Source: Lentibacillus kapialis (lineage in GTDB: Bacteria > Bacillota > Bacilli > Bacillales > Amphibacillaceae). From it: a stretch of 32,259 nucleotides of DNA. The DNA lies in assembly GCF_014646635.1 (NCBI RefSeq), contig NZ_BMNQ01000042.1:1-32259 (forward strand), in the 5' to 3' direction. The notes below the pieces were generated by a model. That model searched no databases. It had not been told where the DNA came from and worked only from the letters and a program-made list of their open reading frames with translations. The position numbers and the translations under genes are program-made. Numbering within the stretch: the first letter of the stretch is position 1; each line of letters begins with the position of its first letter. Below, piece after piece: positions 16,457 through 24,460 of this stretch.

Positions 16457-16843
16457 CTATTCAGTCAACAGCGGATAATAGCCTTCTTCGTTATGCGTCT
16501 CTTTACCGACTAGCGGCGGATTGAAGACACATACCATGCGCATCTGGGTCTTAGCACGAAGGATATGCTTATCGTGTTCGTCTAATAGATACATAGTCCC
16601 TGCTTTAATATCATAGACATCGCCGGTTGCAACCTTTTCAATAGTACCTTCGCCTTCGATACAGTAAACTGCTTCGATATGGTTCTTATACCAGAAAAAA
16701 TTTTCGGTTCCGGCTTTGATAATCGTATCATTCATGCTGAAGCCAACGCCATCTTTTTTCAAGATGAATCGGCGGCTTGACCAATTCTCATCGTATGTTT
16801 CGTCTTCTGTTCCAATTAAATCTTCAAGTGATTTTACGATCAT
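16457..16843 (-). CDS. ectC: L-ectoine synthase
   Basis: A 128-residue cupin that cyclises N-gamma-acetyl-diaminobutyrate to ectoine, the last step of synthesis of this compatible solute. Family sequence is clear: MIVKSLEDLIGTEDE at the start, the cupin barrel around FFWYKNHIEAVYCIEGEG, and YLLDEHDKHILRA, including the metal and substrate residues. Full length. The ATG follows AGAGGGGACAGCAA. It is the last gene of ectABC, 76 bases after ectB. No ectD hydroxylase follows, so hydroxyectoine is not made from this cluster. Confidence 0.97.
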   Translation of the reverse strand: MIVKSLEDLIGTEDETYDENWSSRRFILKKDGVGFSMNDTIIKAGTENFFWYKNHIEAVYCIEGEGTIEKVATGDVYDIKAGTMYLLDEHDKHILRAKTQMRMVCVFNPPLVGKETHNEEGYYPLLTE

Positions 16844-16919
16844 TTGCTGTCCCCTCTTTCGCTTTTTTTGCTTTTTTGCTCCAGCATTTAACTGGCATTA
16901 TTGATCTAATCCGCTCAAT

Positions 16920-18194
16920 CTAGTTAAGAACTGCTTGGATGCTATTATCCAAAATCTTAAGTCCTTCTTTGAGAGCTTCTTTATCTATAATGAGTGGAGG
17001 AAGAAATTTGACAACTTCATCATCCGGACCGGCTGTCTCCAGAATCAGTCCGCGCTGGAATGCTTCTGCACAAATATCATCAGTAAGTTCAGGTTTGCCA
17101 AGGGCAATTCCCTGCATTAATCCTCTGCCGCGGTGATGGGCATCAAGCTCAGGATATTTAGCGATCAGGGCATCAATGCCTTCACGTAATACCTCACCTT
17201 TTTCCTGGATGGATTTGCTGAAGTCCTCGTTTTCCCAATAAGTCAGTGCCTGCGTCGCACCGATGAAAGCCAAGTTATTACCGCGGAATGTGCCATTATG
17301 CTCACCTGGTCCCCATTGGTCATACTTTGGCTTAATCAATGTCAGTGCCATTGGCAGACCGGCACCACCGATTGATTTGGACAGACAGACAATATCCGGA
17401 TCGATTCCAGCCGGCTCAAAGCTGAAGAATGTACCGGTGCGGCCGCATCCAGCCTGGATATCATCAACAATCAGCAAAATATCCCAGCGCTTGCAAAGGT
17501 CTTCCACTTTTTTCAGCCACTCCATGCTGGCTGCGTTAATGCCGCCCTCACCTTGAACAGTTTCCAGAATAATGGCTGCTGGCAGTGCCACACCGCTTCC
17601 CCTGTCTTCCAGAAATCTTTCCAGATAAACGATTGTATCCTGATCTCCAACATACTCATCAAACGGCATTGATACCGAATGGTGCAACGGAACTCCTGCC
17701 CCATGCCGTTTGAAGGAGTTGGCTGTGACAGACAGCGAGCCGATTGTCATACCATGAAAGGCATTTGTGAAGCTGATGACCGTATCACGTCCAGTTACTT
17801 TGCGGGCTATTTTCAAAGCACTTTCAACCGAGTTCGTGCCTGTCGGACCAGGAAACATCACTTTATATTCAAGGTTGCGAGGCTTAAGAATGACGTCATT
17901 GAAACGTTCAAGGAACTCTTTTCGCGCTGTTGTTCCCATATCAAGACTGTGCAGAATCCCATTATTCTGAATGTACTCAATCATTTTCGCTTGCATGGAT
18001 TCATCATTATGACCATAGTTTAAGCCGCCTGCACCTGCAAAGAAATCAAGATATTCGTTTCCGTCCGTATCCCAGATTTTATATCCTTTAGCTTTCTCAA
18101 AAACGGTTGGCCATCCCCGGCTGTAACTTCTTACAGTTGATTCCAGCTCTTCAAAGGTTTTCATTTTATCGTCTTTAATTACTGTTGTTGTCAA
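16920..18194 (-). CDS. ectB: diaminobutyrate--2-oxoglutarate transaminase
   Basis: A 424-residue class III PLP aminotransferase that converts aspartate semialdehyde to L-2,4-diaminobutyrate. The PLP lysine lies in [12 protein letters not shown] and the cofactor aspartate in [34 protein letters not shown] is the typical EctB N-terminus. It starts at a TTG (18192-18194) four bases after the ectA stop, with GAAGGGTG overlapping the ectA end, so translation is probably coupled. An in-frame ATG ten codons later lacks a ribosome site. Confidence 0.96.
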   Translation of the reverse strand: MTTTVIKDDKMKTFEELESTVRSYSRGWPTVFEKAKGYKIWDTDGNEYLDFFAGAGGLNYGHNDESMQAKMIEYIQNNGILHSLDMGTTARKEFLERFNDVILKPRNLEYKVMFPGPTGTNSVESALKIARKVTGRDTVISFTNAFHGMTIGSLSVTANSFKRHGAGVPLHHSVSMPFDEYVGDQDTIVYLERFLEDRGSGVALPAAIILETVQGEGGINAASMEWLKKVEDLCKRWDILLIVDDIQAGCGRTGTFFSFEPAGIDPDIVCLSKSIGGAGLPMALTLIKPKYDQWGPGEHNGTFRGNNLAFIGATQALTYWENEDFSKSIQEKGEVLREGIDALIAKYPELDAHHRGRGLMQGIALGKPELTDDICAEAFQRGLILETAGPDDEVVKFLPPLIIDKEALKEGLKILDNSIQAVLN

Positions 18195-18198
18195 TATT

Positions 18199-18729
18199 TC
18201 ACCCTTCCACTAAAATTTTTTCTTTTTGTATAGGTCCAATCTTAAACAATAATTCGTCTTCATGACCCTCGCTTGGAAAGTCACCTGATGTAAAATAGTC
18301 ATGAATAACACATTTCGTATTCAGCTTTTTGGCAAGTCCTTTAAACAATTGCTGTGATGCTGTATTTGATGGCGAAACAGTCGCTTCCACGTGATTGACA
18401 TCACCGCAGCCCTCACGCTTCAGCAGATGATACAGCATTTTGGTTGCGATTCCATTGCCGCGCTCGGAGTCATCGACAGCCACCTGCCAGATAAACAGCG
18501 TATCAGGCTGATCAGGATGAATGAACCCTGAAATGAAGCCTACTGTGTTTCCTTCTCTCTCAACAACGATGGATGTTTCTGAAAATATCTCACACCACAT
18601 GAGATAGCTGTATGATGAATTAAGATCCAGAACGCCGGTATGTTTAATTAATTCCCATACCTCCGATCCATCATCTTTTGTTGGCTTGCGGAAACCAAGT
18701 TCTCCCTCTCGTTCCTCTGGCTCAATCAT
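18199..18729 (-). CDS. ectA: diaminobutyrate acetyltransferase
   Basis: A GNAT enzyme that acetylates L-2,4-diaminobutyrate, the second step of ectoine synthesis. [37 protein letters not shown] and the acetyl-CoA loop [13 protein letters not shown] are typical of EctA. The start is uncertain. I list the ATG at 18727-18729 (176 residues), the only canonical codon in a sensible place, but it has no ribosome site. A perfect AGGAGGTGG lies further up, six bases before an in-frame ATC (18751-18753). The frame opens at a TTG at 18820-18822, but that TTG belongs to a promoter -35 box. First gene of the ectABC operon. Confidence 0.93.
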   Translation of the reverse strand: MIEPEEREGELGFRKPTKDDGSEVWELIKHTGVLDLNSSYSYLMWCEIFSETSIVVEREGNTVGFISGFIHPDQPDTLFIWQVAVDDSERGNGIATKMLYHLLKREGCGDVNHVEATVSPSNTASQQLFKGLAKKLNTKCVIHDYFTSGDFPSEGHEDELLFKIGPIQKEKILVEG

Positions 18730-18793
18730 GACACTATTACTGCTGTTTAAGATGATTCCACCTCCTAGAGTTCTTAAAAAAACATTCTTTATA

Positions 18794-18822
18794 AGAATAT
18801 ATAGAATTGTAGCTTTCGTCAA
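18794..18822 (-). promoter_or_regulatory. probable sigma-A promoter of ectABC
   Basis: On minus: TTGACG (18822-18817), then TATTCT at 17-bp spacing (18799-18794) or TATATT at 15 bp. It lies 40-70 bases upstream of the ectA ribosome site. A weaker GTTTAA...GGCTAT pair about 35 bases upstream resembles a sigma-B promoter with slightly short (11-bp) spacing. Confidence 0.6.
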
Positions 18823-18848
18823 AACGCATTAATAGCCATTTATTATGG

Positions 18849-18862
18849 TTAAACATGTTTAA
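18849..18862. promoter_or_regulatory. 14-bp perfect palindrome upstream of ectABC
   Basis: TTAAACATGTTTAA lies just upstream of the ectABC promoter and is flanked by GG and an imperfect TACC. Position and symmetry suit a dimeric regulator. No such regulator is encoded nearby. Confidence 0.45.
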
Positions 18863-18982
18863 TACCGATGTGCTTATAAAAATCCGGGGTATATTAAAAA
18901 AAGCTTCCAAATAAGTGGAAATAAACGTATGTTTAGCATATCCGGCGTTATATCATACGGTTTTTCAGATGCCCTCAAGGCA

Positions 18983-19010
18983 AGGCAGACGGGGTCTCCG
19001 CCTGTTTTTT
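18983..19010 (+). terminator. terminator-like hairpin with its T-tract on the plus strand
   Basis: AGGC-AGAC/GTCT-CC-GCCT followed by TTTTTT on plus. On minus it lies just behind the stop of the ABC ATPase gene but has no T-tract in that direction. No plus-strand gene ends here. Confidence 0.55.
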
Positions 19011-19017
19011 AAGCTTG

Positions 19018-19740
19018 CTATAAAATTTTATTTAAAAATTCTTGCGTTCGTTCTGACTGCGGATTAGAAAATAACTGTTCCGGATCACCTTCTTCAACAA
19101 TCACTCCTTCATCCATGAACAGAACCCGATCTCCCACTTCACGGGCAAAACCCATCTCGTGTGTCACAACGAACATCGTCATCCCTTCATTGGCTAGCTG
19201 CTTCATGACTTCCAGCACCTCACCAACCAGTTCAGGGTCCAGAGCAGATGTTGGCTCGTCAAACAGCATCATCTTGGGTTCCATGGCCAGCGCACGTGCA
19301 ATTGCCACACGTTGCTGCTGTCCGCCGGATAATTGTTGTGGATATTGTTCGGCTTTATCAGCCAAACCGACTTTTTCCAACAATTTCAGACAGCGTTCGC
19401 GTGCTTCCTTATCCGTAATTTTACGTACCTTTTGGGGGGCAAGCATAAGATTTTCGATAACTTTTTTATGTGGAAACAGATTAAACTGCTGAAACACCAT
19501 ACCAACTTCTGTACGCACGATATTGATATCGGTTTTTGAATCATTCAGGTTGTAGCCGTCAACTATAACTTCCCCACTCGTGATCGGCTCCAGCATATTC
19601 AAACAGCGGAGAAATGTGCTTTTCCCGGAGCCACTCGGACCAATGACACAAATCACTTCCGATGGTTGAATCTCACAGTCTATTCCTTTTAAAACCTCAT
19701 TATCGCCAAACTTTTTATGCAAATCTTTAACCGTAATCAT
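19018..19740 (-). CDS. polar amino acid ABC transporter, ATP-binding subunit
   Basis: A 240-residue cytoplasmic ATPase of the GlnQ/ArtP class that drives polar amino-acid import. All motifs are intact: Walker [10 protein letters not shown] (about 33-41), Q-loop [10 protein letters not shown], signature [15 protein letters not shown], Walker [20 protein letters not shown] and switch histidine VVTHEMGFA. Its ATG overlaps the permease stop (TGATG), so the two are translationally coupled. Last gene of the three-gene importer. The exact amino acid cannot be read from the sequence. Confidence 0.95.
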   Translation of the reverse strand: MITVKDLHKKFGDNEVLKGIDCEIQPSEVICVIGPSGSGKSTFLRCLNMLEPITSGEVIVDGYNLNDSKTDINIVRTEVGMVFQQFNLFPHKKVIENLMLAPQKVRKITDKEARERCLKLLEKVGLADKAEQYPQQLSGGQQQRVAIARALAMEPKMMLFDEPTSALDPELVGEVLEVMKQLANEGMTMFVVTHEMGFAREVGDRVLFMDEGVIVEEGDPEQLFSNPQSERTQEFLNKIL

Positions 19741-20399
19741 CAGATATCCAGTCTCCTTTCCATCCGCTGCAGAATAAAGGATAATGTTAATGTGATGGCA
19801 AGATAGAAGACGGCAACCGTCGTATAGATCTCGACAGCATTAAAATGATTTGCCGCTATTAAACGTCCCTGGAAAATCAGTTCCGGAACGAGTATGACAG
19901 ATAACAATGATGTATCTTTAATGCTGATAATAAATTGATTGCCAAGCGGCGGAATCATCCGCTTAAATGCCTGTGGCCAGATGATATAGCGCATGGCTTG
20001 TCCATGATTAAGACCGAGTGAACGACCCGCTTCCATCTGCCCTTGATCAATTGATTGGACCGCCCCGCGTACAATTTCCGCTATGTATGCACCGGAGTTT
20101 AAGGCAATGACAATAATCCCGGCTGTCACAGACCCTAGTTCGAATTGGATAATGAGTGGAAGCGCATAATAAATCCAGATCGCCTGAACCAGGACAGGAG
20201 TGCCTCGGATAGTTTCAATAAATACGATGGAGATACCTCTTATTATCCTATTGTGAGCAATACGGCCCAGACCGAAAATCGCCCCAAGGATAAAGCCAAT
20301 CAAAAGTCCGATAACGGATATTAATAACGTATAGTATAACCCCGTGAATAATTGCGGTAAAAAATCAATAATACCTGCCCAATTAAAGCGTCCTATCAT
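19740..20399 (-). CDS. polar amino acid ABC transporter, permease subunit
   Basis: A 219-residue inner-membrane permease of the HisMQ/GlnP type with about five helices. The family block [20 protein letters not shown] and the EAA loop [23 protein letters not shown], which contacts the ATPase, are clear. GAGAGGTG precedes the ATG. It is separated from the binding-protein gene by 107 bases that hold a terminator, so it should be expressed less than the binding protein. Only one permease gene is present, so it probably works as a homodimer. Confidence 0.95.
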   Translation of the reverse strand: MIGRFNWAGIIDFLPQLFTGLYYTLLISVIGLLIGFILGAIFGLGRIAHNRIIRGISIVFIETIRGTPVLVQAIWIYYALPLIIQFELGSVTAGIIVIALNSGAYIAEIVRGAVQSIDQGQMEAGRSLGLNHGQAMRYIIWPQAFKRMIPPLGNQFIISIKDTSLLSVILVPELIFQGRLIAANHFNAVEIYTTVAVFYLAITLTLSFILQRMERRLDI

Positions 20400-20421
20400 T
20401 CGATCACCTCTCTAAAAATTG

Positions 20422-20487
20422 GGTTTATCGCCAAAAAAGAAGAACTGAGACCTATCAATACTAATGGCGATAAGCCTTAGTTCTTCT
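20422..20487 (-). promoter_or_regulatory. intercistronic terminator with pseudoknot-forming arms
   Basis: On minus, 20 bases after the binding-protein stop, AGAAGAACTAAG and CTCAGTTCTTCT form a stem followed by six T. Its loop contains GGCTTATCGCC (20476-20466). GGCGATAAACC (20432-20422), right after the T-tract, pairs with that loop at 10 of 11 positions. The arms interleave (stem, loop, stem', loop'), so the second pairing gives a pseudoknot or competes with termination. It should set the ratio of binding protein to permease and ATPase. Confidence 0.7.
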
Positions 20488-20506
20488 GAATTTTTGACTC
20501 TGTTGG

Positions 20507-21319
20507 TTATTCTGGTTTTTCACCAAACCATTTTTCATAGATTTCGTCATATTTTCCGTTTTCTTTTAGTGTCGCCAGCGCATCGTCAATAGCAGTCACC
20601 AGATCCTCGTTACCTTTTGAAACGGCAATACCGTAATCTTCAGCCTGATATAAGTCGCCAACCACTTTCAGGTTATCACCCGCGGTCTTAATATAATAAT
20701 TGACATTCGGCGCATCATACAGGATTGCATCAGCGCTGCCGTTTTCGACTGCCAAATATGCCTGGTCAAGTTGTTCATACTGATTAGGATCAGCATTTTC
20801 GATATTTTCATCGATATAAGCCGAACTTGTTGAACCGAGCCGGGTGGCTATCGTTTTTCCCTCAAGATCCTCAATGCCTTTAATATCACTGTTATCTTTT
20901 TGCACCCCGATGGCCAGACCCGATTTATAATACGGTTCACTATAATCAATCTTTTTCGCTCGCTCGTCAGTAATACTGATGCCGGCAATCGCAATATCAA
21001 ACGATCCTGTCTGCAGACCTGGAATGATACCATCAAAGTTTGTGACTTCAAGATTAATGTCAAAACCGGCTTCATCTGCAATTGCATTGATTAAATCAAT
21101 ATCAAATCCGACATACTCACCGTCTTTCTTAAATTCAAATGGCACAAAAGATGAGTCGGTGGCGACCGTATAAGAGTCTTTCAAATTGCTGCTTCCTTTT
21201 GAGTCACCTTCAGAATTCCCAGATGTCTCGGCATCCCCGCCGGAACCACAGGCTGCCAGCAGAATGAACAAACTAAATAAAAGCAATAAAGCACTGATTT
21301 TGAATTTTTTTCGAATCAC
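20507..21319 (-). CDS. polar amino acid ABC transporter, substrate-binding lipoprotein
   Basis: A 270-residue family 3 extracellular binding protein. A signal peptide ends in the lipobox LLAAC, so it is a lipoprotein at the outer face of the membrane; a Gly/Ser-rich linker follows. The core has the family signature GFDIDLINAIADEAGF, the ligand-facing GISITDERAKKIDYSEPYY and IGVQKDNSD. The start is a GTG (21317-21319) with AGGAGGGGG six bases upstream; an overlapping ATG is out of frame. It is the first gene of the importer, and the terminator behind it allows excess production. Confidence 0.95.
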   Translation of the reverse strand: MIRKKFKISALLLLFSLFILLAACGSGGDAETSGNSEGDSKGSSNLKDSYTVATDSSFVPFEFKKDGEYVGFDIDLINAIADEAGFDINLEVTNFDGIIPGLQTGSFDIAIAGISITDERAKKIDYSEPYYKSGLAIGVQKDNSDIKGIEDLEGKTIATRLGSTSSAYIDENIENADPNQYEQLDQAYLAVENGSADAILYDAPNVNYYIKTAGDNLKVVGDLYQAEDYGIAVSKGNEDLVTAIDDALATLKENGKYDEIYEKWFGEKPE

Positions 21320-21481
21320 ATGAATCCCCCTCCTGTTAACAAAGTCTATTATCCTACCATACGATAATATTACCACTAAATTCACTTTTTAGAAAATTGG
21401 TTATAAAACGATTTAATGGCTATAACGTTGAATTTAATGGGTTACACATCATTATTCAGCCAAATGATAAATATTACGACA

Positions 21482-21531
21482 AAATGCTTTTGATTGAATG
21501 ACGTCGCAGGTCATGTCAGCCAAAAGCATTT
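21482..21531. other. large intergenic hairpin
   Basis: AAATGCTTTTG and CAAAAGCATTT pair perfectly (11 bp) around an inner ATGAC/GTCAT stem. There is no T-tract on either side. It lies in the 283-base gap between the binding-protein gene and the oxidoreductase gene and could be a leader structure of the former or a separate small RNA. Confidence 0.5.
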
Positions 21532-21554
21532 ACATCCATGGAAGCATGTCATAG

Positions 21555-21589
21555 AAAAGCTGCAGACCACTTAATGCATGCCTGCAGCT
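21555..21589 (-). terminator. terminator of the quinone oxidoreductase gene
   Basis: The stem AGCTGCAG/CTGCAGCT is followed by TTTTC on minus, 14 bases after the gene's stop. Confidence 0.65.
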
Positions 21590-21602
21590 ATCGTCTTTGT
21601 AT

Positions 21603-22595
21603 TCAGTTTCCATCGGTACTTATATAAAGCAGGATCTTTCCGATGTTTTTATTATCTTTCATGTGGAGATGTGCTTCATTCACCTTATCAATTGGAAACA
21701 CACTGTCAATAATCGGGCGTATGGACCCATTATTCATATACGGCAGTACATTATTGGCAAAGTCATGGCTCAACTCCGCTTTGTAGGCATCACTTCTTGG
21801 TGTCAGTAAGGTCCCTGTCAACTGAATGTACTTGGACATAAGTGACATTAAATCCACCTTTTCCAGTTCATTTCCACCCAAAACACCAATTAATACCCAA
21901 CGTCCTTCACGTTTAATGCTGGCAAGATTCATATTCCAATAATCGGCCCCGATAAAATCAAGAATCACGTCAGCCCCCCTGCCGTCAGTCGCATCTAAAA
22001 CCGCCTCATCAAATGATTGTTTTTTATAATTGATGAGGACATCGGCTCCAAGGTCCTGACAAAACTGAAGCTTTCTATCTGACCCGGCAGTTACAATCAC
22101 GTATGCATCCGATAACTGCTTGGCCAGCTGGATGGCTGCTGTTCCGACTCCGCTGGCGCCGGCATGGATCAGCACCGTCTCCCGTTCCTGCAGCTTACCA
22201 ATCCAATAAAGCGTCTGATAAGCTGTCAGGAAAACCTCAGGGATGGCAGCTGCTTCTGAAAACGGCAATACTTCCGGAATAATCATGGCCCGATTAGCTG
22301 GCATTACGGCATATTCAGCGTAACCGCCCCCATTGACAAGGCCCATGACCCTGTCACCTTCAGAAACGAACTGGTTACCATTTGTTTCCACCACTGTGCC
22401 GGCCACTTCAATTCCCAAAACCGGATTGGTCGCATAGCTTGATTGGCCTTTCCGAGCAAGAATATCCGTCCGGTTGACCGCCGCATGACTGACCTTTATC
22501 AGCAATTCATCCTGTTTTGCCTCAGGTACAGCTAAATCGGTCAATTCCAAATCGTTGGACGTGTTTGATTGTTTTATAATAACACCCTTCATCAT
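21603..22595 (-). CDS. zinc-independent NAD(P)H:quinone oxidoreductase (PIG3/QOR type, MDR family)
   Basis: A 330-residue medium-chain dehydrogenase/reductase. The N-terminal GroES-like part (HAAVNRTDILARKGQSSYATNPVLGIEVAGTV) lacks the Cys/His zinc ligands of alcohol dehydrogenases. The Rossmann part has HAGASGVGTAAIQLAK near residue 145. LTGTLLTPRS and the overall pattern match PIG3/quinone oxidoreductases, which reduce quinones or enone substrates with NADPH. Two consecutive ATGs begin the frame; GGGGAAGGG lies just upstream and could serve either. It is a single gene; the physiological substrate is unknown. Confidence 0.88.
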   Translation of the reverse strand: MMKGVIIKQSNTSNDLELTDLAVPEAKQDELLIKVSHAAVNRTDILARKGQSSYATNPVLGIEVAGTVVETNGNQFVSEGDRVMGLVNGGGYAEYAVMPANRAMIIPEVLPFSEAAAIPEVFLTAYQTLYWIGKLQERETVLIHAGASGVGTAAIQLAKQLSDAYVIVTAGSDRKLQFCQDLGADVLINYKKQSFDEAVLDATDGRGADVILDFIGADYWNMNLASIKREGRWVLIGVLGGNELEKVDLMSLMSKYIQLTGTLLTPRSDAYKAELSHDFANNVLPYMNNGSIRPIIDSVFPIDKVNEAHLHMKDNKNIGKILLYISTDGN

Positions 22596-22719
22596 AGTCC
22601 CTTCCCCTCATAAAATAGTGTCTATCTTACCATAGTGGCATAAGGTCCTCTGATAATCAATCTGTCTGTTTTTTTTGACCCGACTAGAGGGATTGACATC
22701 TTAGTTATGTCCAAAACTC

Positions 22720-22986
22720 CTACGACCCCTCTTCACCGGCGCTGGTTTCGTCATCATCTGATGGCATATCATCAAGATCAAGCCACGAAAGCATTTCATG
22801 AACGACAGCATTCATTTTTTTATCGATGTTGTCACCACCGTATTTCATTTTGGCACGTTCAATCTTATCAAGCACATCGGCTTCAAACTGAATGACAGGT
22901 TTATCGCTTTCCAGATTGTTGAACAAATCCAGGATGTCATCCAATGCTTTATCAAATCGTTTCGTTTCCACTTCACTTGCCTTCAT
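22720..22986 (-). CDS. small acidic protein of unknown function
   Basis: An 88-residue protein, predicted alpha-helical, with a very acidic C-terminal tail (DLDDMPSDDDETSAGEEGS), no membrane segment and no cysteine. The central VIQFEADVLDKIERAKMKYGGD may be a helical pair. The ATG at 22984-22986 follows AGGTGATC; a GTG three codons earlier overlaps that site. I do not recognise the family. It lies between the oxidoreductase and the HMG-CoA synthase gene, with the diverged repeat R5 just upstream of it. It is probably real because of its ribosome site and typical codon use. Confidence 0.65.
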   Translation of the reverse strand: MKASEVETKRFDKALDDILDLFNNLESDKPVIQFEADVLDKIERAKMKYGGDNIDKKMNAVVHEMLSWLDLDDMPSDDDETSAGEEGS

Positions 22987-23011
22987 TATGATCACCTGCT
23001 ATTAACATACC

Positions 23012-23085
23012 CAAACTTGCTTCGCCTTATAGCGAGTACCAATGTTTTTTCACTAAGGTTACGCATAATTTATAATCTCTGACGC
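23012..23085 (-). repeat. terminator-associated repeat, diverged copy R5
   Basis: Clearly related to the 86-bp family (CGCCTTATAGCGA, then CTAAGGT-AYGCATAATTTATA, then TCTGACG) but with many substitutions. It again lies just beyond a minus-strand terminator, that of mvaS. Confidence 0.75.
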
Positions 23086-23091
23086 TCCAAT

Positions 23092-23127
23092 TAAAAACCG
23101 CCAGTTTCCCGGTTACTGACGGTTTTC
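23092..23127 (-). terminator. rho-independent terminator of mvaS
   Basis: The stem AAAACCG-C-CAGT/ACTG-A-CGGTTTT has one mismatch and ends in a short T-run on minus, directly after the mvaS stop. R5 follows. Confidence 0.8.
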
Positions 23128-23133
23128 GGAGGT

Positions 23134-24321
23134 TTAAAGTGTGGTGTTTTTCTCCTTATTGACATATTGACGCTTATTATCAGCTATGCCTGCCAAGCAA
23201 ACCCGCGCCGGATCACTATCGATTTCCAGTTCCACAGCCGATCCATCCGTTGGCAATGCGTCGTCAAACATCGCTTCATATTCTGAAACTGTTACCTCTG
23301 ATCGTGAAGCGAAAAGGGCATTATGACGCTCTATACTTAAATAATCCTGATAATCCGGCTGCAAAATTCCAGTAAAAAATTCCCCCACTGCTCCCGAACC
23401 ATAACTGAACATGCCAATTCGATCACCCGCCGTCAATTCGTTCGTCTGCTCAAGCAGTGACAAAAGACTTAAATAGAGTGACCCGGTATATATGTTGCCG
23501 ACATTTCGATTATAAACTGTACTTAATTTATAATTGGTCAACAATCGTTCCTGCACTTCTTCGTTTCCCTCATCTAAAACGGTTTTCAAGGCTTTATACC
23601 CCATTTTTGTGTATGGCAGGTGATAACAGACAGCTGCAAAGTCGTTTAGTTCCAGATCAGCTTTGGTTTTGTATTGCTCCCAGACACGGGAAAAAAACGC
23701 AATATATTGTTCATTTGATAATTTACCGTCCGCAAAGGCTTTATCAGAGTAAACCGGGCGCCAGAAATCCATAATATCAGCGGTAAAATAAACGCTCTCG
23801 TCTTCAACCGCCAAAATGTGAGGTTCCGCACTGATTAACAACGCAACTGCTCCCGCTCCCTGTGTCGCCTCACCAGGGGTGCTGAGACCATACCGGGCAA
23901 TATCGGAACCCAGGACGAGCACCTTGCTGCCGGGATTCATGGCGATATGCGCTTTTGCCATTTGAATGCCGGCAGTCGCACCATAACAGGCTTGTTTCAC
24001 CTCAATCGCCCTAGCATAGGGATTCAATCCGAGCAATTCATGAACATAAACCGCTGCCGACTTGGAACTGTCAACACCGGTTTCAGTCCCGAATATGACA
24101 AAATCAATCGCTTCTTTATCCACGTCATTCAGCATATCCACAGCTGCATTGGCCGCCAGCGTCACAGCATCCTGTGTCATCGGCGGAACAGCCATTTTTT
24201 CCTGTCCGATCCCGATTGTAAACTTATCCGGATCAATATTTCTGTTTTCAGCCAGCCTGGTCATATCCAAATATAAGTGAGGTGCATAAAAACCTATTTT
24301 ATCGATTCCTATTTTCAACAT
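23134..24321 (-). CDS. mvaS: hydroxymethylglutaryl-CoA synthase
   Basis: A 395-residue thiolase-fold enzyme that condenses acetyl-CoA and acetoacetyl-CoA to HMG-CoA, the entry to the mevalonate pathway. The catalytic triad is intact and at the standard bacterial positions: Glu80 (GTETGVD), Cys112 (KQACYGATAG) and His234 (CYHLPYTKMG). Length and the GVDSSKSAAVYVHELLG block match the staphylococcal/enterococcal primary-metabolism type rather than polyketide beta-branching enzymes. The ATG at 24319-24321 follows AAAGGAG. No other mevalonate gene is nearby; Bacillus normally makes isoprenoids by the MEP route. Confidence 0.93.
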   Translation of the reverse strand: MLKIGIDKIGFYAPHLYLDMTRLAENRNIDPDKFTIGIGQEKMAVPPMTQDAVTLAANAAVDMLNDVDKEAIDFVIFGTETGVDSSKSAAVYVHELLGLNPYARAIEVKQACYGATAGIQMAKAHIAMNPGSKVLVLGSDIARYGLSTPGEATQGAGAVALLISAEPHILAVEDESVYFTADIMDFWRPVYSDKAFADGKLSNEQYIAFFSRVWEQYKTKADLELNDFAAVCYHLPYTKMGYKALKTVLDEGNEEVQERLLTNYKLSTVYNRNVGNIYTGSLYLSLLSLLEQTNELTAGDRIGMFSYGSGAVGEFFTGILQPDYQDYLSIERHNALFASRSEVTVSEYEAMFDDALPTDGSAVELEIDSDPARVCLAGIADNKRQYVNKEKNTTL

Positions 24322-24460
24322 GACGTCTCCTTTTTTCAACCAGTTTCTACATTTAAATAGTGACATTATAACATATCTTCAAACAGGCTGAACGACATTT
24401 TGCTGCTATCATTTTTAAATTGTAATGATTGGTTTCAGCTAACACCCATAAACCAGCGGC

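Noticed and set aside
18730-18822. Longer ectA starting at TTG 18822
   Set aside because: The TTG is part of a good -35 box (TTGACG) and the extra residues do not resemble EctA.
23134-24321. Polyketide beta-branching HMG synthase (PksG type)
   Set aside because: Length and signature blocks fit primary-metabolism MvaS, and there are no polyketide genes in the window.
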